Positions 17,405-25,878 of a DNA stretch of 64,000 nucleotides are shown here, piece by piece. The notes below the pieces were generated by a model. It saw only the letters and a program-made list of their open reading frames with translations, was not told the origin of the DNA and did no database searches. This stretch comes from Natrinema sp. HArc-T2 (lineage in GTDB: Archaea; Halobacteriota; Halobacteria; Halobacteriales; Natrialbaceae). Location of the stretch: assembly GCF_041821085.1 (NCBI RefSeq), contig NZ_JBGUAZ010000005.1, positions 62,001 to 126,000 of the forward strand. The letters are read 5' to 3'. Position numbers and translations under genes: made by a program. The stretch's first letter is position 1, and each line of letters opens with the position of its first letter.

Positions 17405-17440
17405 CGTAATCGATCGTACGGTCTAGGCACCAATAAGGTT

Positions 17441-17457
17441 GTTCCCATAATATACAA
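17441..17457 (-). promoter_or_regulatory. Candidate regulator site TTCCCA-N5-TACA upstream of the HTH gene
   Basis: The plus-strand block GTTCCCATAATATACAA lies 37-53 nt before ATG 17404, immediately upstream of a TATA-like element (CAATAAGG, 17431-17438). It is the third member of the motif family at 1291 and 5677. Confidence 0.35.
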
Positions 17458-17652
17458 TACTATGTTCTCGAGTCGATACGAGACAGCGATATCAGTCACA
17501 GCTAACTAACTGAGACGATCCGTAAAATCAGGTTTTCCAGTCTGATATTCTGCTTTCACTGTACACTCTCGTCTCGTAGCGTAATGACAGCTCTCTCTAC
17601 GAAGCCACCGTGTCGAAAGGATTTTTCTTGGACGACCCAATACCTTACATGA

Positions 17653-18093
17653 ATGACGCTGCCTATCGATCCGAGCCGGGTCAATCCGGACGACATCGGC
17701 GCGACGCAGACGACTCTCGAGATGGACCACGAGGAAGCCATCGAGCACGTTCGTGCAGTGTTCACCGACGCTGGGCTCGGGATCCCCGTGGAGTTCTCAC
17801 CCTCGGAGTTACTCAACGAGAAGGTCGACGCCGATCGCGATCCGTACTACGTCCTCGGCGCGTGCAATCCGTCGATCGCCGACCGCGCCCTCGATGCCAG
17901 CGATGGGACGATCGGCGCGCTGATGCCGTGTAACGTCGTCGTCTGGGAGGAAGCTCCCGGCACGCAGCGTGTCTACCACGTCTCGATCATGCGGATCGCA
18001 CGGCTCGTCGGTATGGCACCGGCCGACGACGAAATGGAATCCATCATCGCGGACACCGGCGAACTCGTCGACGAAGCCTTCGAGAATCTCTAA
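17653..18093 (+). CDS. DUF302-domain protein
   Basis: 146 aa. The DUF302 pattern is clear: HEEAIEHVRAVFTDAGLGIPVEFSPSELL, then YYVLGACNPSIADRALDAS and GALMPCNVVVWEE. The conserved Cys in GACNP and in MPCNV could bind metal or sulfur. DUF302 proteins are small cytoplasmic or periplasmic proteins of uncertain role, frequently next to sulfur or redox genes. It is followed after 2 nt by a methyltransferase gene, so the two are co-transcribed. Confidence 0.9.
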   Translation: MTLPIDPSRVNPDDIGATQTTLEMDHEEAIEHVRAVFTDAGLGIPVEFSPSELLNEKVDADRDPYYVLGACNPSIADRALDASDGTIGALMPCNVVVWEEAPGTQRVYHVSIMRIARLVGMAPADDEMESIIADTGELVDEAFENL

Positions 18094-18095
18094 TC

Positions 18096-18656
18096 ATGGG
18101 ACACCATACATTCGACTCCTCGCGAGCTGACAAGCTAGAACAGGCCGACCGGCGGTATCAATTCCTCTCGGCAGAAGAACTACTGTGGGCGCTCGAGCCC
18201 GCCGCGACCGATACGATCGTCGACCTCGGCAGTGGCACCGGATTCTACACCGACGTCGTCGCCCCACACGCAGGCGACGTGTACGCGGTCGACCTCCAGG
18301 AAGAGATGCACGACTACTATCGGGACAAAGGCATCCCCGAAAACGTCGATCTCGTCACGACCGGAGTGGGCGATCTGCCCTTCGAGGCTGACGCCGTCGA
18401 CGCCGCGTTCTCGACGATGACCTACCACGAGTTCGCAAGTGACGACTCTCTCGACGAGATCCGCCGCGTCCTCACGCCCGGTGGCCGACTCGTCATCCTC
18501 GACTGGGCGGGAACCGGCTCCGGCGAGCACGGCCCGCCGGTCGACGAACGCTACACCGCTGATGACGCTGCAACCGCGCTTCGCGAGCACGGCTTTACCA
18601 TCGAACACGAAGCCGTCCGCCCGGAGACGTTCCTGCTGGTCGCGACCCTCGAGTAA
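18096..18656 (+). CDS. Class I SAM-dependent methyltransferase
   Basis: 186 aa. Motif I is VDLGSGTGFYTDVV, the acidic SAM-ribose residue is in VYAVDLQEEM, and motif IV-like FSTMTYHEF and post-motif GGRLVILDWAG follow. The size and motifs fit the UbiE/Methyltransf_11 group of small-molecule methyltransferases. The acceptor is unknown. Tight linkage to the DUF302 gene (2-nt gap) suggests a joint function. Confidence 0.9.
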   Translation: MGHHTFDSSRADKLEQADRRYQFLSAEELLWALEPAATDTIVDLGSGTGFYTDVVAPHAGDVYAVDLQEEMHDYYRDKGIPENVDLVTTGVGDLPFEADAVDAAFSTMTYHEFASDDSLDEIRRVLTPGGRLVILDWAGTGSGEHGPPVDERYTADDAATALREHGFTIEHEAVRPETFLLVATLE

Positions 18657-18837
18657 GATCGGACATCACCCGATCGCCCGTCCGGCTGGAGGGTCGTCTC
18701 CTCGCGGTCGTGGTACTGGTGTTTACCCTCGTCGTGAGCGCGTTGGAGCCGAGCGGGCCGACAGTAAGCAGTTGCTGGATGACGGGGTGTTTCGATCTCG
18801 TACAGTTCCGGTTGCAAAAGTATTATTTCACAATACC

Positions 18838-18851
18838 ACACAGTAATGTGT
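18838..18851. promoter_or_regulatory. Inverted repeat ACACA-GTAA-TGTGT at a predicted transcription start
   Basis: A 5-bp inverted repeat with a 4-nt spacer spans the expected start of transcription downstream of the TATA-like TATTATTT (18821-18828). This is where a repressor would bind. It covers the upstream ATG at 18846, making ATG 18861 the likelier start. Confidence 0.35.
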
Positions 18852-18860
18852 AGTGTTACC

Positions 18861-19028
18861 ATGGATCAAGTTGCGCGCCATTCGGATATGGAACAGGCAC
18901 GTGAAGCGATCAACGAGTTCAGGGCACGGGGCACCTTGCCCGACGAGTTAGAGGCGGAAATCGAAGAACAACTCAACGCGAATCCGTTAACGGCCCTTGA
19001 AAAGGTACTTGAATCCCAGAAAAACTGA
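18861..19028 (+). CDS. Small acidic haloarchaeal protein of unknown function
   Basis: 55 aa from ATG 18861 (MDQVARHSDMEQAREAIN...); the in-frame ATG at 18846 would add five residues and lies inside an inverted repeat. It is helical and charged throughout, with no Cys after the start and no membrane segment. I do not recognise it. It has its own TATA-like promoter and a codon pattern like its neighbours, which supports it as a real gene. Confidence 0.6.
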   Translation: MDQVARHSDMEQAREAINEFRARGTLPDELEAEIEEQLNANPLTALEKVLESQKN

Positions 19029-19182
19029 TTCGCTGTCGTTCAGCAAGGTAATCGAAAGCGAGGCCTGCCACGATTATCAGCACTAAGCGACATCTCCGTA
19101 TCCTAGATAGTCAGTGATACACGAGATGTCCTGACCACCGTGGACCTCGGTTCGGAGTGTGAGCAATTCGGGAACTGCCGTC

Positions 19183-19263
19183 GTCACCAGTAGTTACCAA
19201 TTGGTAACCCGGTGACGGACGCGTTGGCTTGTGTTTATAGTCACCCACTGGTAACGGGGTGAC
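19183..19263 (+). promoter_or_regulatory. Operator array of GTYACC/GGTRAC half-sites around the TATA box
   Basis: Site 1 (19183-19216) has GTCACC, the perfect palindrome GTTACCAATTGGTAAC (19193-19208) and GGTGAC. Site 2 (19240-19263) has GTCACCC, GGTAAC and GGGTGAC. The TATA box TTTATAG (19234-19240) sits between them, and site 2 runs to the expected transcription start. Seven half-sites in 81 bp indicate strong regulation of the next gene, probably repression from site 2. Confidence 0.6.
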
Positions 19264-19276
19264 AGGAGGTAATCTG

Positions 19277-20305
19277 ATGTCTACTGATCCATCCACATCC
19301 CACGACTACGAGGTTGCTGTCGTCGGCGGTGGTCCCGCCGGCCTGACGAGCGCGCTGTATACGACACGACTCGGGCACGAAACCGCCGTCTTCGATCGCG
19401 GTGGTGGTCGTGCCGCAATGATGCAAGAGACCCACAACGTCATCGGCGTTCCCGAATCAATATCGGGCAACGAGTTCCTCCAGACCGCCATCGAGCAGAT
19501 CAAATCCTACGGCGCGGACTACCGCACGGAGTTCGTCACCAGCATCGACCGCCGCGACGACGGCGCGTTCGAACTCGAGACGGCTGGCGAAACCGTCACC
19601 GCCGAAGCCGTCGTGCTCGCGACCGGCTTTTCCGACGGTCGGCCCGAGCCACCGCTGCCCCGGACCGGTCGCGGCCTGCACTACTGTCTGCACTGCGATG
19701 CGTACATGTTCGTCGACGAGCCGGTGTACGTGATGGGCCACGACGACAGCGCCGCCATCGTCGCGATGATCATGCTCAACTACACCGACGACGTCGATAT
19801 CCTGTTGCGCGGCGACGAGCCCACCTGGAGCGACGAGACGGCGACCCAGCTCGAGGGCCACCCCGTCGACATCATCGAAGCGGAGGTCACCGGCATTCAG
19901 AACGGTGACGACGGCTGGCTCGAGGCCATCGAGTTCGAGGACGGCACCGTCCGCGAGTACAGGGGCGGGTTCGCGATGTACGGCTCCGAGTACAACAACG
20001 AACTGGCGACGTCGCTCGGCGCGGAACTCAACGACGACGGGACGGTCGCCGTCGACGACCACGGTCGGACGTCGGTCGACGGCCTGTACGCCGTCGGCGA
20101 CCTGACGCCGGGGCACAATCAGGTCCCCGTCGCGATGGGACAGGGGGCACAGGCCGGCATCGCGATCCACATGAGTCTGCGCGAGTTCCCGAAATCGGTC
20201 GAAGAGCTCGAGGCCGAGGGCGCAGTCGAGCCACAGGACGTTCCCGGAATCGCACCCGATCTGCGCCAGCAGGCAAACGAGCACTCGTCGGCCGAAGGCG
20301 ACTGA
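19277..20305 (+). CDS. Thioredoxin-reductase-like FAD/NAD(P) oxidoreductase
   Basis: 342 aa from ATG 19277, set by the strong ribosome site AGGAGGT at 19264-19270. The FAD motif is VVGGGPAGLTSALY, the redox pair is in HYCLHCDAYM, and a C-terminal FAD motif YAVGDLTPGHNQVP is followed by MGQGAQAG. The order and CxxC match thioredoxin reductase. The segment that should bind NADPH (GGGDSA in the family) reads GHDDSAA, so the electron donor may not be NADPH. An unusual operator array lies directly upstream. Confidence 0.87.
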   Translation: MSTDPSTSHDYEVAVVGGGPAGLTSALYTTRLGHETAVFDRGGGRAAMMQETHNVIGVPESISGNEFLQTAIEQIKSYGADYRTEFVTSIDRRDDGAFELETAGETVTAEAVVLATGFSDGRPEPPLPRTGRGLHYCLHCDAYMFVDEPVYVMGHDDSAAIVAMIMLNYTDDVDILLRGDEPTWSDETATQLEGHPVDIIEAEVTGIQNGDDGWLEAIEFEDGTVREYRGGFAMYGSEYNNELATSLGAELNDDGTVAVDDHGRTSVDGLYAVGDLTPGHNQVPVAMGQGAQAGIAIHMSLREFPKSVEELEAEGAVEPQDVPGIAPDLRQQANEHSSAEGD

Positions 20306-20349
20306 ACGGGCTGCTGTACTGATTCTCTCTAGTAGCCACTGACCGTCAC

Positions 20350-20390
20350 TGCACACCCGATCGCGCGCCAGGTGTGCGATCGGTGTGTCA
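20350..20390 (+). terminator. Hairpin between the flavoprotein gene and the UbiD operon
   Basis: The arms CACACCCGATCGC (20352-20364) and GCGATCGGTGTG (20376-20387) pair with one bulge around an 11-nt loop. It lies 45 nt after the flavoprotein stop and before the next promoter. It could end transcription, although haloarchaeal termination usually relies on T-runs, which are absent here. An ACGGGCTGCTGT segment at 20306-20317 resembles an end of the palindromic repeat family. Confidence 0.4.
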
Positions 20391-20549
20391 CTCGGTTCAG
20401 TTGGTACTATAGCGCGTCCGACAGGAAGCCCTGTCAGTGCGCGACGCCGACGCGAGGAACCACGTCCCTTTAGGGAAGTGATGCGTAACGGTGACCCAGT
20501 GGTGCATGAGAGTATGAGACACGGGACACGTGACCGGAGAGAGGAGGCC

Positions 20550-21044
20550 ATGTCGGACCACTATATCACCGCAGAGGAACATCTGCCCGACGAGGAGTGT
20601 ACGGAGACGACGTTACAGATCACCGACGGCGAGACCAAGCGGATCTTCGAGGCGCGTGTTCGGATCGCCCGTGAGCCAGACGAACTGACCGATCCACAGC
20701 GGCTGACGGTCGTGACCGGGCCACACGAGACTGTCAGCAAAGAGTGGTACGTCGAGTTTCTCGACGAAATCGACTCCGCAGGCATCAACGAGGACCTCCT
20801 GCGGCGGCTCGCACGCGAGCAGGAAACAACCTCGAACATCGTCAACACCCGTTCCGACGACCTCAAAGTGGTGCTCACCTACCTCGTCGAAGCCGGCCAG
20901 TACGAGTCGACCGCCGAGGCGCTCCGCGAACTCGCCTTCGAGCAACTCGCAGCAGCCCACCCCGCGCTGCTGGACGCCTACGAGGACGTCCGAACCGAAT
21001 TCGAGGCCGATCCGCTCCGGCGTGCCCTCATGGAACGAGAGTGA
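20550..21044 (+). CDS. Unknown protein encoded upstream of the UbiD pair
   Basis: 164 aa from ATG 20550 (MSDHYITAEEHLPDEE), preceded by GGAGAGAGGAGG; upstream in-frame ATGs at 20481 and 20514 are less likely. The first half reads as a beta-rich acidic domain. The second half (NIVNTRSDDLKVVLTYLVEAGQYESTAEALRELAFEQLA) is helical and looks like a ribbon-helix-helix or oligomerisation segment. I do not recognise the family. It ends 3 nt before the first ubiD gene, so it belongs to that operon. Confidence 0.7.
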   Translation: MSDHYITAEEHLPDEECTETTLQITDGETKRIFEARVRIAREPDELTDPQRLTVVTGPHETVSKEWYVEFLDEIDSAGINEDLLRRLAREQETTSNIVNTRSDDLKVVLTYLVEAGQYESTAEALRELAFEQLAAAHPALLDAYEDVRTEFEADPLRRALMERE

Positions 21045-21047
21045 GTC

Positions 21048-22553
21048 ATGCCAGCTGATTCGTTCCGTGACTATCTCCAACTGCTCGACGACGACAGTGC
21101 GCTCGTCACGTTCGACGAGCCGGTGTCGTGGGATCTCGAGGCGAGCGCGATCACGATGCTCGCCAACCAGACCGATGGCGAGGTGCCGCTGTTCGAGTCG
21201 GTCGGGGAGACCACAGTCGATGCGGCGCTTGTCGGTGATCCATACCGCGGACCGCGAAGCAGGCCGTGGGATCACTTTGCTCGGTCGTTCGGACTGTCGA
21301 CCGGCTTGTCAGGGGCTGCATACTACGACGCAATCATCGAGCGCCTTCGGTCGCCTCGTGAGCCACGGCTCGTCGAGCCTGAGAGCGCGCCGTGTAAGGA
21401 CGTCGTCTACACTGGCTCCGACGTTGATCTCCTGTCGTTCCCCTGGCCGTACGTGCATCAAAGCGACGGCGGGCGGTACTCGAACCTGCACACCATCGTT
21501 GCACCGGACCCGGAGACGGAGTGGGGACGCTGGTCGAGCCACCGGATGATGATCCACGACGATGCACTCGCCAGCCTGTTGTTTCTCGCTGGCGAGCAGG
21601 TTCCCAACCGCTATTACTACGAGTACGAACCCCGCGACGAGCCGATGCCGGTAGCGGCAGTCATCGGTGCGGAACCAGCGGTCCAATGCAGCACGGAAAT
21701 GTGGATCCCGACGGGTCGAAGCGAGGCGGCATTCGCAAGCGGCGTGAAAGACAGTCCCGTCGATCTCGTCCCGTGCGAGACGAACGACCTGTTCGTCCCG
21801 GCGACAGCCGAGTTGGTCATCGAGGGCCACGTCCTCCCGAACGAACGGCTCGACGAGGGCCCGTTCGGCGACTATTTCGGCTACATGAACGGCCCGCGGC
21901 GATCGATGCCCGTGTTCGCCGTCGATGCGATCACCCACCGAGCCGAACCGCGGGTGCCGTTTTGTGTCGAAGGGACCGGCGTGGGCTACGGACAAAACTC
22001 GAGTAGTACGCTCCAGACCGCCGCTGCTGGCCCCGATGCGACGCTGGGACTGCGGGCGGCCGGCTTCGACGTCGAATCCGCCGTGCCGTGGCGGTTTACC
22101 TCCCGGACCGTCTGGGTGATCGCGACGGAGCGCTCCTATCCCGGCTGCCTCCACGAACTGGCGAACTTCGTCTTTACCACGTGGGGCATGCTGCATATCG
22201 ATTTCTTCGTATTCGTAGATGCGACCGCCGATCCGTTCGACCCGCGAGACGTTCTGACGGCGATCGCGCTGAATGCCGATCCGGACACGGACTTTCACCA
22301 GTTCGGCGTCGAGCGAATGCCGAAGGTGCCACTCAACATCTACCAGACCCCCGATGAGAAAGGCAGCGCCGACGTCGGCACCTCGAAAGCCAAGACCGCG
22401 AAGGTCTACATCGATGCAACCAGCGACCAGCCGGCGGCGGACGACGCCGACGCCGAGCCGATGCGCGCACGCGCACAACAACTTCTCGTCGATGCAGGTG
22501 TCTCGCCGGAGCCGTTCGATCTCCTCGAGAACCGAGCGGGTGAGGACCGATGA
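21048..22553 (+). CDS. UbiD-family decarboxylase (prenylated-FMN type)
   Basis: 501 aa. UbiD hallmarks are SHRMMIHDD (prFMN/Arg region), PTGRSEAAFASG, and the catalytic Glu block TAELVIEGHVLPNERLDEG followed by PFGDYFGYM, then FTTWGMLHIDFFVFVDATADPFDPRDV near the C-terminus. UbiD enzymes carry out reversible, non-oxidative decarboxylation of aromatic or unsaturated acids with prenylated FMN. No UbiX gene, needed to make prFMN, is in the window. It overlaps the next gene by 4 nt (ATGA). Confidence 0.9.
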   Translation: MPADSFRDYLQLLDDDSALVTFDEPVSWDLEASAITMLANQTDGEVPLFESVGETTVDAALVGDPYRGPRSRPWDHFARSFGLSTGLSGAAYYDAIIERLRSPREPRLVEPESAPCKDVVYTGSDVDLLSFPWPYVHQSDGGRYSNLHTIVAPDPETEWGRWSSHRMMIHDDALASLLFLAGEQVPNRYYYEYEPRDEPMPVAAVIGAEPAVQCSTEMWIPTGRSEAAFASGVKDSPVDLVPCETNDLFVPATAELVIEGHVLPNERLDEGPFGDYFGYMNGPRRSMPVFAVDAITHRAEPRVPFCVEGTGVGYGQNSSSTLQTAAAGPDATLGLRAAGFDVESAVPWRFTSRTVWVIATERSYPGCLHELANFVFTTWGMLHIDFFVFVDATADPFDPRDVLTAIALNADPDTDFHQFGVERMPKVPLNIYQTPDEKGSADVGTSKAKTAKVYIDATSDQPAADDADAEPMRARAQQLLVDAGVSPEPFDLLENRAGEDR

Positions 22554-23950
22554 TTCCGTTCGCACAATACCTGCGTGGTCTGGCACGCGACGGCGACCTG
22601 TTGGTCCTCGAAGACCTCGCTGATATCCCGCCGGACGTCATCGCGGCGGAATCGCTCCGCGCGAGCGGGCCAGCGATCCGGTACGACCGTGCCGACGGCG
22701 TCGATCTCGCGAGCGGCGTGTTCAGCGGTCCCGATCAGATGCAGCGCCGGGACGCACAGCCGTGGTCGCGGCTGTCGCTGGGGCTCGGTCTGGATCCCGA
22801 CGGGTCGTTCGTCTCCGTGCTCGAGACGATCACAGGCCTTGGACCAGCCGGCGACACGGACGGCCCGACGTACGACACGCAGGCGGCGTCGCGAACCGTC
22901 GACAGCGTACAGGCGCTGGGCCTGCCACAGGCTGCTGACGACGTCTGGGCCGCGTTGACGCTGGGCGTGGCGTCGGTCGCGACGACCGATGGCACACACT
23001 GGGCACCGATTCACGGCTTCATCGTCGGTGACGAGACGCTCAGAGTGCGAACGCCTGCCGCGCTGGCAGCCCTCTGTGACGGTACTGAGACGATCTCGAT
23101 CGCCCTCGGCGTCCCGCCCGCTGCGATTACGACCGCCTACCTGCTCGCCGTGACCGACCAGATCGCGGTGCCGATCCAGGCCTGCGGTGTCGCCGACGAC
23201 GTGCCGCTCGTCCCCACGAACGGCGGTCTCGTACCGAGCGCGACGGAGGTCGTGATCGAGACGACAGTCGCCGATCGACAGCCCGACTTCCAATCGGACC
23301 GACGCGAAGCGTGGGAGTACTGCCTCGAGAGCACACCGTTGGCGCTGTCCGTCGAGCGGGTGATCGCAACCGACGACCCGGTGGTTCCGTTCTCGCCCGT
23401 CGGTCGACCGCTCGCGGACGACCTCCAGCTGACGGGGATGGCGTCGGCGGCAACGCTGTATCACCGCGTCAATAATTACTGGGGGATCTCACCCGTCGAG
23501 TGGATCCTCTTACCGGCAGAAGCTGAACTCGGGATCTGCGTTGTCGCCACCAGCGTCCTCTATGCTGGCTTCGAATGGCAACTCGCGAACATCCTCTTTA
23601 CGTTCTCGTCGCTGTTCGATACCGTCATCATCGTCGACAAGGACGCCTCACCGACGGATCTCGGTCGCGTTCTCGGCGACATCTGGGTGAAAGCACACCC
23701 ATCTCGAGACTGGATCTTCAGCGAAGCATCCGCACCGGCGGCACGACGGCCCCGATATCGACAGGACGGCCAGACCGGCTCCCGGCTGTACATAAACGCC
23801 GCCTGGGACCCCCGGTGGGAGGATTCGTATATCGCGCCGCGAGTTACGTTTGAGCAGTCGTTTCCGGCACTCGTTCGTGATCGCGCACGGGCGAGGTGGG
23901 ACACACGTCACGACGTGTCTCCTGCTGATGACGGTGCTGACGAACGGTGA
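22550..23950 (+). CDS. UbiD-like protein lacking catalytic motifs, probable partner subunit
   Basis: 466 aa, overlapping the first ubiD gene by 4 nt. The overall UbiD plan is recognisable: FAQYLRGLARDGDLLVLED at the N-terminus, SIALGVPPAAITTAYLLAVTDQIA, ATEVVIET, and QLANILFTFSSLFDTVIIVDKDASPTDLGRVL at the C-terminus. The RMxxxD region reads PIHGFIVGDE, without the Arg, and the EGPFGDxxGY loop is missing. It is therefore probably not an independent decarboxylase; a structural or regulatory partner of the first protein is the simplest reading. Confidence 0.8.
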   Translation: MIPFAQYLRGLARDGDLLVLEDLADIPPDVIAAESLRASGPAIRYDRADGVDLASGVFSGPDQMQRRDAQPWSRLSLGLGLDPDGSFVSVLETITGLGPAGDTDGPTYDTQAASRTVDSVQALGLPQAADDVWAALTLGVASVATTDGTHWAPIHGFIVGDETLRVRTPAALAALCDGTETISIALGVPPAAITTAYLLAVTDQIAVPIQACGVADDVPLVPTNGGLVPSATEVVIETTVADRQPDFQSDRREAWEYCLESTPLALSVERVIATDDPVVPFSPVGRPLADDLQLTGMASAATLYHRVNNYWGISPVEWILLPAEAELGICVVATSVLYAGFEWQLANILFTFSSLFDTVIIVDKDASPTDLGRVLGDIWVKAHPSRDWIFSEASAPAARRPRYRQDGQTGSRLYINAAWDPRWEDSYIAPRVTFEQSFPALVRDRARARWDTRHDVSPADDGADER

Positions 23951-24109
23951 TCGACAGAGGACGCCTCACAAACAAAAACGCATTTATGAATTCTTTCTTA
24001 TGGTTCGGAAACACTTCTGTTTACGCTATACTGTGCCAGGATATGCCGTTCAAGTAGTTTCTTTAAATTTATAATGTGTCTATTTATACTTCGTAATTTA
24101 CCGGTGGCA

Positions 24110-24117
24110 TTATATAG
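24110..24117 (+). promoter_or_regulatory. TATA box of the acyl-CoA synthetase gene at 24141
   Basis: TTATATAG is centred 28 nt before ATG 24141. The upstream 150 bp (from about 23970) is markedly A/T-rich compared with the surroundings and contains further TATA-like stretches. Confidence 0.6.
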
Positions 24118-24140
24118 GGGAACGATTTCCGGGATGGTGT

Positions 24141-25823
24141 ATGGTGTCCAGCCACAATCTTTCGGACTACGAGGCTGAACGGGAGCAGTTCTCGTGGGAC
24201 GATATTTACGCGGAAGCCGACTGGGATGCACCGGCGGAACTGAACATCGGTCACGAGGTAGCCGACCGACATGCCACCGACCGTGAGAACGTCGCGCTCT
24301 ATCAGGTCGATACCGACGGCGAACTCACGAAGCTGACGTTCTGGGAGCTGGCCGACCGCTCGAGTCAGTTCGCGAACGTCCTCGAGCAGTTAGGCGTCGA
24401 ACAGGGCGACCGTGTGTTCTCGTATATGCCGCGGATTCCGGAACACTACGTGGCGCTGGTCGGCACGCTCAAACGGGGCGCTGTCTGGGGCAGCGTCAAC
24501 GAGCGGTTCGGACCAGACGGCATCTCGTATCGACTCGACGACTGCGACGCGAAGGTCCTCGTGACGACGACCGACAACCGCGAGACAGTTTCGAAGGCAC
24601 TCGAGGACGCACCGACGGTCGAACACATTATCACCGTCGACCGCGGCGACGGTGCACCCGCTGACGACGTCGTATTCAATACGGCACTCGACGGCGCGAG
24701 CACAGACTACGAGGCCGCCGACACCGGCGGCGAAGACGATGCACTCCTCTACTACACCTCGGGGACGACCGGCCTGGCCAAAGGCGTCCTCCACAAACAA
24801 CGCTGGGTGGCCGGCGTCGCGGCGACACAGAAGTACGCCGTCGACCTCCAGCCCGGCGACCTCTACTGGAGTACCGGCGACCTGGGCTGGCTGACCGGCG
24901 CGATCAACACTCTCGGTGCGTGGTTCTGGGGAGCCTCGCTGTTCACCTACGAAGGCGAGTTCGACCCAGAGACGTGGGCGGAGCTCCTCGACGACTATCC
25001 GATCACCGTGTTGTTCTCGGTGCCGACAGCCTATCGGATGCTCCGCGAGAACGAGAACGTGCTCGCAGACGTCGACCTCGACCTGCGCCACGCGCTCTCG
25101 ATCGGCGAGCCGCTGTCGGCAGGCGTCGTCGAGTGGGGCGAGGACGAACTCGGCGTCACCATCCTCGACACGTACGGCCAGACGGAGACGGGCAACATGA
25201 TCATCAACAACTACCCGACGATGGAGCTCCGGCCCGGCTCGATGGGCAAGCCGCTGCCGGGCATCGAGGCCGACATCGTCGACCCCGAAACGGGCGAAGT
25301 GCTCGAGCCCGGCGAGACCGGCGAGATCGCCGAACGGGGGGATTACCCCTGCTTTTTCGCCGAGTACTGGAACAAACCAGAGAAAACCGCCTCGTGTTTC
25401 ATCGACGGCCCCGATGGCGAGTGGTATCTCTCGGGTGACCTCGCGCACAAAGACGAGGACGGCTACTTCTGGTTCGAAGGGCGGGCCGACGACGTCATCC
25501 TCTCATCGGGCTACCGGATCGGTCCGTTCGAGGTCGAGAGTTCGCTGGGCGAACACGACGCGGTCGCCGAAGCCGCCGTCGTCCCCAAGCCACACACGGA
25601 ACGGGGCAACATCGTGAAAGCTTACATCGTGCCCAGCGAGGGCGCGACGCCGTCCGAGGGCCTCGAAGAGGACATCAAGACCCACGTCAAAGAGGAGCTG
25701 TCGGCCCACGAGTACCCGCGAGAACTCGAGTTCCGCGACGAACTGCCGAAGACAGTCACCGGAAAGATCCGCCGGACCGAACTGCAAGACGAAGCGGAAG
25801 ACGAAGCCGAGGCGGCGACGTAA
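24141..25823 (+). CDS. AMP-forming acyl-CoA synthetase (acetyl-CoA synthetase-like)
   Basis: 560 aa. ANL-superfamily cores are YYTSGTTGLAKGVLH (P-loop), TYGQTETGN, YLSGDLAHKDEDGYFWFEGRADDVI, and the C-terminal catalytic Lys in PKTVTGKIRR. It activates a carboxylic acid to acyl-AMP and then the CoA thioester in the cytoplasm. It lacks the long N-terminal region of true acetyl-CoA synthetase, so a short or branched-chain acid is plausible. It lies 55 bp upstream of the acyl-CoA dehydrogenase/carboxylase operon and in the same direction. That context suggests it supplies its substrate, for example isovaleryl-CoA. Confidence 0.9.
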   Translation: MVSSHNLSDYEAEREQFSWDDIYAEADWDAPAELNIGHEVADRHATDRENVALYQVDTDGELTKLTFWELADRSSQFANVLEQLGVEQGDRVFSYMPRIPEHYVALVGTLKRGAVWGSVNERFGPDGISYRLDDCDAKVLVTTTDNRETVSKALEDAPTVEHIITVDRGDGAPADDVVFNTALDGASTDYEAADTGGEDDALLYYTSGTTGLAKGVLHKQRWVAGVAATQKYAVDLQPGDLYWSTGDLGWLTGAINTLGAWFWGASLFTYEGEFDPETWAELLDDYPITVLFSVPTAYRMLRENENVLADVDLDLRHALSIGEPLSAGVVEWGEDELGVTILDTYGQTETGNMIINNYPTMELRPGSMGKPLPGIEADIVDPETGEVLEPGETGEIAERGDYPCFFAEYWNKPEKTASCFIDGPDGEWYLSGDLAHKDEDGYFWFEGRADDVILSSGYRIGPFEVESSLGEHDAVAEAAVVPKPHTERGNIVKAYIVPSEGATPSEGLEEDIKTHVKEELSAHEYPRELEFRDELPKTVTGKIRRTELQDEAEDEAEAAT

Positions 25824-25878
25824 GCGACCGCCTCGGAGGACGAATTATTAGAGACGACCCACAACGATATACTATACC

